From: Saccoglossus kowalevskii
Lineage: Eukaryota > Hemichordata > Enteropneusta > Harrimaniidae
Length of the DNA: 20,819 nucleotides
Assembly: GCF_000003605.2 (NCBI RefSeq)
Contig: NW_003126392.1
Location: forward strand, 71,685 to 92,503
Direction: 5' to 3'
Shown here: positions 14,455 to 20,819 of the stretch, piece after piece
Layout of the letters: every line of letters starts with the position of its first letter
Numbering within the stretch: position 1 is the first letter of the stretch
Translations under genes and position numbers: made by a program
Notes under the pieces: model-generated
What the model was told of the DNA's origin: nothing
Databases searched by the model: none
The model's input: only the letters and a program-made list of their open reading frames with translations

Positions 14455-15301
14455 CTGTCTATGTGCTGTTTACATGTGCACAGCCCACTGTCTAGACACT
14501 GTTTACATGTGCACAGCCTGTTGTCTAGGTTCTGTTTACATGTGCACGGCCAGCTGTCTAGGTGCTGTTTACATGTACACAGCCAGCCGTCTAGACACTG
14601 TTTACAAGGGCACAGCCTGCTGTCTAGGTGCTGTTTACATGTGCACAGCCAGCTGTCTAGAAACTGTTTACATGTGCACAGCCAGCTGTCTAGGTGCTGT
14701 TTACATGTGCACAGCCAGCTGTCTAGGCGCTGTTTACATGTACACAGCCTGCTATCTGACACTGTTTACATGTGCACAGCCCACTGTCTAGGTGCTGTTT
14801 ACATGTGCACAGCCAGTTATCTAGACACTGTTTACATGTGCATAGCCAGCTGTCTAGACACTGTTTACATGTGCACAGCCTGCTATCCGACACTGTTTAC
14901 ATGTGCACAGCCTGCTATCCGACACTGTTTACATGTGCACAGCCTGCTGTCTAGGTGCTGTTTACATGTACACAGCCTGCTATCTGACACTGTTTACATG
15001 TGCATAGCCAGCTGTCTAGACACTGTTTACATGTGCACAGCCTGCTATCCGACACTGTTTACATGTGCACAGCCCACTGTCTAGGTGCTGTTTACATGTG
15101 CACAGCCAGTTGTCTAGACACTGTTTACATGTGCATAGCCAGCTGTCTAGACACTGTTTACATGTGCACAGCCTGCTATCTGACACTGTTTACATGTGCA
15201 CAACCCACTGTCTAGACACTGTTTACATGTGCACAGCCAGTTGTCTCGGTTCTGTTTACATGTGCAAGCCTGCTGTCTAGTTGCTGTTTGTATGTGCACA
15301 A
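14455..15301 (+). repeat. 32/33-bp minisatellite, 26 units, with higher-order structure
   Basis: The unit is CTGTCTAGGTGCTGTTTACA followed by TGTGCACAGCCAG. I count 26 units by hand, all but the last carrying TGTTTACA. Two size classes are mixed: 33-bp units with CTGTCTAGACACTG or CTGTCTAGGTGCTG, and 32-bp units with CTATCTGACACTG or CTATCCGACACTG. A run of units from 14764 recurs at 15057 with nearly the same order, an offset of 293 bp or nine units. Open frames through it on both strands come from the 11-codon length of the 33-bp unit and are not genes. Confidence 0.95.
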
Positions 15302-17944
15302 TCTTGAATAACACTGCTATTATGGAAGACTGAAAGTCCACTGTAGCAAGATATTTCCTATTTTTGAGCGCATATATTGTGAATGCATGAATTACATTTA
15401 CATTGAAAACTTTTTTGCCTTCTAAAATCATCCAAGATGAAAAGTTGATGTTCAGATTTACCCAACAGAACACTCACATCTACTGTAATGTTGTGATTAT
15501 AAACTTATTTGGCGACTGAACCAACAAATAAACTGTCCTGACACGCACATTGACTGATTCGTTCATCACTCTCTCCATGAACAGTAATCTGGAACATATG
15601 CTAGCTCCAAATACACTGTCTCTTCACCTCTTTCATTGATAATGAAGTTGATTTCAGAAGCTTACCAAGCTAATATCGTCTATAGTTATGTAAACTGTAA
15701 ACAAGTCAATGCATAATGTGCATATGCATCTAATAAAATTCCCAAACCATAAAAAATCTACATATCTCTAACAAATTACACACCAACAAGACGGCTTTTC
15801 TATATATACACATCTCTGTGTGAACTCATTAACTTGACAGTAACTATTAAAATTCACATGACTCCCACAATCATTAAACCAAATTGGTATCTTGATATAG
15901 GAAGAAAGCTGATAGATTTTAGGAATTCCTACTATACATAGACTAGTAAAACATATTGTGGACTCAGTTTAAGACAATGAACTGTTCACAAGGGCTGATA
16001 TAAATAAAGCTTATGTACTGTATGGAAAAAGTTTTAAAACATGGAAATTCATATCACATTTTTCAATTACAGATGGTTTTTAGTTATGCATTAATTCTAG
16101 AGATGTAATAAAATAAAATGTACAGTAATTTTGGTAACAAATGTTGACAATGCACATCAAGACTTGATAAAATTGACGTTTTCACTTCGCAGTGTTTCAA
16201 GACTTCCCTCTAGCACTCTTCATGACAATAATAACAGAAAACAAATCACACTGGTGTCATGCTAGTATTGATCATTTGTAGGTATCGTGGCATGTAATAT
16301 TACCATATGTATGGTATTGCAAACTTGTTGGAAGTTGAGTTGTTACAATCATCAACTCCTACCTATTCTCACCAAACTACAAACTTTTGAAGAATTCCTG
16401 ATATCAAACATGATAGCTGCTGATAGCAGCATGATGGTGCTGTCATACCTAATTCATATTTGTGGGTTTGCTTTGTAATTCTGGAATGAATAGTAGTAGT
16501 CGTGGTTTCATCGCTCCATGTTTTGATGATCGAGATATTATGGGCTATCCATGTTCTTAAAAACAATTGAAACGTAAACTACAACTCGACTAGCAGCTAC
16601 ATGTATATGACAAGTTTGATGTACACTAAAAAATTACATGAAAGAGAAACTAATCAAACAGCCTAAAGCACAATCAACTTTACTTTATTTCAATTCCAAT
16701 ATACACTTTGCAAATTAACAAATAAAAATCGATAAAATCTAGATTAGCAATAAGCACGTTAAATGATTTCCATTAAAATGCCTAGTCATCACACTTCAAA
16801 ATTCTTCTAAAAAATAACAAATCTCCAAATAAACAAAATAAATTACACTTTCACCACAGGAGGGCGCACTACAAAATTACAAAGGTTGATTGTCATAAAC
16901 AATTTGATGCAACACATTCAAAATCACAGACATTCATCGGTTTCAATGACATGCAAGGCTGATATATGTAGATCAGATGGTAGGTCAACTGGTCAAAATA
17001 ATTTAGGTCAGTCAAGCTAACATGCATATCTTAACTGTATGCATGATACTCGATTCAATCAAGAATAAATCTGTGTTTCACAAAGCTCACAATCAAGACT
17101 GCTCGTTGAAACTCTTAATAATTATATATTATTTGACTTTCATTTACGTGATTTCAACTGGTTCTAGTAATTATTGCAATATGAATAAATTTGACATAAT
17201 TAATAAATACTATCTTTGGAGCCACATGTTCTAGTTTCTTGGAAAATTGTATACTGGCAAAATATGTAAAATTAAAACTTTTATCCAATAATTTATTCCA
17301 TGCACAGCTGGTGTAATTTTTTCTTTGGAATTATTGTTAAAGCCATCGTTAAACTGTTTGGTTTTCCAATTACATCTCTATACATTTTTGAAAAATAGCA
17401 CTAAATAGGACAGATCATGATCATACATTTATTGTACAATGTAAGGTTGTCTTATTAAAGCTGAATTCACACTTTACAAAGATGTGAAAAAACAGTCTCG
17501 AAATAAGCTTAAAACAGAAAATGTGTTGATATAGTTTTAGCTAAAAAAATATAATAAAAATAGATATCCTGCCCGCACTTTCACTTTCATTTTGTGAGTA
17601 TGGGAGGATCTTGTCCTTTAGACAAAAAACCTACAATGCACTAACTTTCAAAGACAAATCAAAGAACACTTAGAAAGAACTCCCGTTTGCTAAGAGTATT
17701 GGAGAAATATTAAAAATAATTTCAAAATTTAAGATTAGGCTTTCAAACAAGAAGCTTGGCAACTAATATTTGTCTGCTATTTGAGATGCACTATGTGAAA
17801 ACAATGTAATCCACATTGAAGTTTATAATACTTACAGAAAATACATTCGATTTTAAATCTGTGGTTTTCAGTCTAATTTATTCCAGAGTAACTCTATCAC
17901 AAGTTCATTTTAACTTTGATTTTTCAGAAATTGGAAATTGGTTT
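15302..17944. other. intergenic or distal SARM1 3' region, nothing recognised
   Basis: About 2.6 kb of AT-rich sequence with no gene, array or inverted-repeat element that I can support. A CCACAGGAGGGCGC word near 16855 is the only GC-rich motif. Minus-strand AATAAA signals occur, for example at 16684-16689. Confidence 0.4.
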
Positions 17945-18582
17945 ATAATTAGATAATTAATATGCATGTTTTTCAACATCACACTAGTCTTTGGATACCC
18001 CCAAAGCATCTATGAACCTAATTTCAATGAAATGTGATGATTGTGTACATTATGCAAATTAGGCAATTAGTATGCTCGAATTTCAATCCAAAACTAATCA
18101 AGTCTTTAGCATTGTTCCCAGGCACTTATATACCAAGTCTTATTGAAATGCAATTATTAGTTTTTGAGATATAGGTAGAAAATTAGTAATTATTATGCAA
18201 ATTAAGCAATTATTATGCATAGATTTCAACCCCAAATTAATTAGGTCTGTTAATTGTTCCAGTGCACATATGTATCAAGTTTATAATGTGATGATTATTT
18301 CTCAAAAAATTGGTGGAAATCCAAAAAGTAAAGTATTATGCAAATTAGGTAATTATTATGGATGTATATAAACCCAAAACTAATTTGTCGCACTATCTTA
18401 GAGTATTTATATACTAGAGATTCATTGAAATAAGATAAATACTTGAGATATAGATGGAAAAGCTGAAAACTGACTATTATGCTAAAAAGGTAATAAGCAC
18501 AGATTTTAATGTAACTAATAAAGTCTGCGCAAGGTCACAGATCATCTATGTACTACCGGTAAGTTTGGAACAGGCAGATAGA
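17945..18582 (+). repeat. degenerate ~142-bp tandem repeat, about 4 units
   Basis: The anchor ATTAGGCAATTAGTATGC recurs in diverged form near 17949, 18058, 18202, 18343 and 18481. The last three steps are about 138-144 bp and the first is shorter. Units share ATTATGCAAATTA, CCAAAACTAAT and TATATACCAAGT-like words. Strong divergence indicates an old array or dispersed-repeat fragment. It leads straight into a CA/CATA microsatellite. Confidence 0.65.
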
Positions 18583-18612
18583 CACACACACACACATACA
18601 TACATACATACA
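18582..18612 (+). repeat. (CA)n-(CATA)n microsatellite
   Basis: A run of CA dinucleotides passes into four CATA units. It directly follows GGCAGATAGA at the end of the ~142-bp repeat, so it may be the tail of that repeat unit. Confidence 0.85.
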
Positions 18613-19297
18613 GACGCACTAACTGCAAAGGCTCCCATTGCGTGTTTCGCACACAGGAGTAAAAAAATCATTCCAATATTGTTTACAAATCTAGCTTAAT
18701 TTGGGAGACTCCTTAAATTCATACCCTGCATCTGAATTCCTATTACCTATCCACAATCTCAACATTTTATGATATATTGGTCAAAGAATGGCATCTCACA
18801 ACTTTACAAACTGGGAATCCAACACTGTAATCTTTCCTGTCAAAATATTGGTGCATCATTTTTATCGACTGATAATTTTCTATAATTTTTTTGTTACTTT
18901 TGAACCAAAAGGCAAATCACACCACAGCAAGAAAACTTATAATTACAACACATGTTAATCTGTGACTGAAAGCATCAAACAAGTTCAAAGACAGAATTAA
19001 GTTTGAACAGGTACATAATTCTGTTTGTATCAATGACAAAACAAATATTCACTAAGCTAGGGCACCCACATTTTGATCAGATAGCTAGGGAGTCATTTTG
19101 AATTGTTATCGATATCTATATAATTTATAAATTGAAAGATTAACAACTCCTATTGAGTCACCGGTCTTAAAAACCCAACCAATGCTTCAACATCCCTAAA
19201 TAACTTGAAACTTTGAAAAATATTGCCAGTCTACCACACACTGGAAATCACTATTTGTACATTTGCTTTCACAGATCGTTACAATTGATCTACTATA
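18613..19297 (-). other. SARM1 downstream region, nothing recognised
   Basis: AT-rich sequence beyond the first poly(A) signal of the minus-strand gene. I see no gene, array or inverted-repeat element here. Confidence 0.4.
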
Positions 19298-19303
19298 TTT
19301 ATT
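19298..19303 (-). terminator. probable SARM1 poly(A) signal
   Basis: AATAAA on the minus strand lies about 220 bp after the stop codon. GT-rich sequence (TGTGTGGTAGA, read on the minus strand near 19235) follows. It is the nearest canonical signal, so the 3' UTR is likely about 19280-19523. More distal sites could also be used. Confidence 0.45.
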
Positions 19304-19523
19304 GTATGCGAGCAAAAAAAATGGAGTTGCATATCTACGTACCATGCACCCATTTCTTTTTCAGCTTACATTACCAACTCACAGACATCATAAGTATTGT
19401 CTTTGACAATATTTGCTACACAAATCAAAATCAACTCAACATGGATAGTGCATTGCATATAAATACAAACCAAATACATAACTCTCATTCTCTGAATCAT
19501 TTTCATCTCTAGATGATGCTGTT

Positions 19524-19686
19524 TTACGATGTGCTGCTGCTGGTACGACCATCACTTGCACCACCATGAGTGAACCACGCATCTTGTTTAGGTTTATAAG
19601 TACCGTCTACTTGGGGTATATTCTCCTGTGATCTCAGAAACCTTTCTAGTTTATCAACACATGCTTCCTGGTAATCATGAATCCAC
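19524..19686 (-). CDS. SARM1 last coding exon
   Basis: The acceptor, read on the minus strand, is GTTTTTAACAG|GTGGATT. The first base completes a lysine codon, then [20 protein letters not shown] finishes the TIR domain and a tail ending TSSSTS precedes TAA. The tail is serine/threonine-rich at its end and has no motif I recognise. Confidence 0.88.
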
Positions 19687-20206
19687 CTGTTAAAAACAAA
19701 GTAAAACAATGAATGTCAACTTGAGGGCGTGTGTGCATACCTGCCATAATCAGAAAATAGGCCATAGCCCACAACCAAACACTGATGGCCACATAAGCTA
19801 TTTACACTTATAAATTTGGTAAATATGAATTACATGATATTTAATTAGCTGAAAAGGGTCTTTTTTTGTGAACACAGTAACAATGTTACGTCTAGCTGCT
19901 GTAGAAGGTCTATACAGTTGACTCTCATATGGGATCAAGTTCTTATTCAGAAAATCATCCTTCTATTCTCAACCAATCAATGATTGCAGCTTTTCTTTCA
20001 TTTGTAATAATTGCTCACTTACTGATCCACCCAATATTTGTACTTGATTTATTCATCCATACTACAAAATTTTTCTATACTTACTTGACCCCATTAAAAA
20101 ACAACACTTGTCTCATATCCTCAGGTAGATTCTCCGGTGCTGGCCACTTGAAATCCCATGTAACTGGAACTATATTACACTTACTCTCTATAGCAGTCAC
20201 TATCTC
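19524..20206 (-). CDS. SARM1-type NAD hydrolase, C-terminal TIR-domain exons
   Basis: The two exons, 20085-20206 and 19524-19686, join through a phase-2 intron. SARM1 is known as an ARM-SAM-SAM-TIR protein whose TIR domain cleaves NAD+ and drives axon degeneration in animals. The encoded text reads [52 protein letters not shown] and ERFLRSQEN. It follows human SARM1 (HKEIVTAL, FEWPEPQVLPEDMQ, FNGIKWSHEYQEA) closely through the last part of the TIR fold. The catalytic glutamate, BB loop, SAM and ARM domains would lie in exons beyond the right edge. About 35 tail residues after the TIR domain are unlike the human tail. Rab35 lies convergent 9.3 kb away. Confidence 0.88.
19687..20084 (-). other. 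SARM1 last intron
   Basis: It runs on the minus strand from GTAAGTATAG to TTTTTAACAG and is 398 bp. I see no repeat or other feature inside. Confidence 0.85.
20085..20206 (-). CDS. SARM1 penultimate coding exon (TIR domain)
   Basis: The acceptor is ATATTACATTAG|GAG and the donor is GTCAA|GTAAGT, both on the minus strand. The 122-bp exon starts in frame with [20 protein letters not shown] and ends within the lysine codon of NGVK. It covers the region of the final beta strand and the helix that follows in the TIR fold. Confidence 0.88.
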
Positions 20207-20819
20207 CTAATGTAATATATGAATAAATAGAAAATCACTGCCTGCTATGCAAATCACTGACTGCTATGCAAATCACTGCCTGCTATGCAAATCACTGACT
20301 GCTATGCAAATCACTGACTGCTATGCAAATTCACTGACTGCTATGCAAATCACTGACTGCTATGCAAATCACTGCCTGCTATGCAAGACACTGACTGCTA
20401 TGCAAATCACTGACTGCTATGCAAACCACTGACTGCTATGCAAATCACTGCCTGCTATGCAAATCACTGACTGCTATGCAAATCACTGACTGCTATGCAA
20501 ATCACTGCCTGCTATGCAAATCACTGCCTGCTATGCAAAACACTGCATGCTATGCAAATCACTGCCTGCTATGCAAATCACTGACTGCTATGAAAACACT
20601 GCCTGCTATGTAAATCACTGCCTGCTATGCAAATCACTGCCTGCTATGCAAATCACTGCCTGCTATGCAAATCACTGACTGCTATGCAATCACTGACTGC
20701 GATGCAAATCACTGCCTGCTATGCAATCACTGCCTGCTATGCAAATCACTGCCTGCTATGCAAATCACTGACTGCTATGCAATCACTGACTGCGATGCAA
20801 ATCACTGACTGCTATGCAA
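20207..20819 (-). other. SARM1 upstream intron, partial
   Basis: The intron before the penultimate exon fills the rest of the window. Almost all of it, from about 20236, is the 19-bp tandem array. The upstream exon is outside the window. Confidence 0.8.
20236..20819 (+). repeat. 19-bp tandem array carrying octamer words, about 31 copies
   Basis: The unit is AAATCACTGACTGCTATGC, with CACTGCC and CACTGAC variants interspersed. By hand I count about 22 perfect ATGCAAAT octamers; the other units have one-base changes such as ATGCAATC or ATGTAAAT. The array reaches the window edge, so its true length is unknown. Copies are very similar, pointing to recent expansion. ATGCAAAT is the classic POU/Oct recognition word, but a role here is not shown. 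Confidence 0.95.

Noticed and set aside
14423-15473. Open frames on both strands through the 32/33-bp minisatellite, some over 100 codons with cysteine-rich 11-residue repeats
   Set aside because: A 33-bp unit gives an 11-codon periodic frame with no stops by construction. The 32-bp units shift the frame, and there are no splice sites, domains or conserved flanks.
16853-16868. CTCF-like word CCACAGGAGGGCGC between the two genes
   Set aside because: It differs from the core consensus at two positions, and one such match in 20 kb is expected by chance.
20236-20819. CRISPR-like periodic repeats
   Set aside because: Repeats are directly tandem with no unique spacers, and the host is a eukaryote. 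The same holds for the other arrays.

Overview
This is AT-rich, intron-rich animal DNA, most likely from a marine invertebrate. The reasons are spliced genes with GT/AG introns, many short inverted-repeat elements, abundant ACATGTAC-type words and several minisatellites. I cannot fix the phylum from sequence alone. There are no bacterial operons, rRNA or tRNA genes, CRISPR arrays or viral genes that I can see.

Two conserved genes face each other tail to tail. On the + strand, five exons (5248-5298, 6128-6251, 7698-7822, 8367-8491, 10046-10180) encode a Rab35 small GTPase from the P-loop to the stop codon. The first coding exon, which carries the start codon, is not found in the window, so 1-5247 is read as intron 1 and possibly upstream flank. 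On the - strand, the last two coding exons (20085-20206 and 19524-19686) encode the C-terminal part of a SARM1-type TIR domain. The rest of that gene lies beyond the right edge.

The two stop codons are about 9.3 kb apart. That interval and the introns hold no other gene I can support, but they are rich in repeats. These are: a 181-bp tandem duplication (165-518); a family of TA-flanked inverted-repeat elements with TACTGTAAAA ends; two copies of a 156-bp TTAA-flanked miniature element, one apparently nested inside a TACTGTAAAA element; and six tandem arrays with units of 19, 32, 32/33, 34, 61 and about 142 bp. Three arrays carry a transcription-factor-like word in each unit: CCAAT in the 32-bp array, TGTTTAC in the 32/33-bp array and ATGCAAAT in the 19-bp array.

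No new multi-gene system is evident. The points most worth checking are the atypical C-terminal cysteine arrangement of the Rab35 protein, a CAGCAG tandem splice acceptor next to its switch I region, the nested TTAA element, the higher-order structure of the 32/33-bp minisatellite, and the long array of octamer words in a SARM1 intron.
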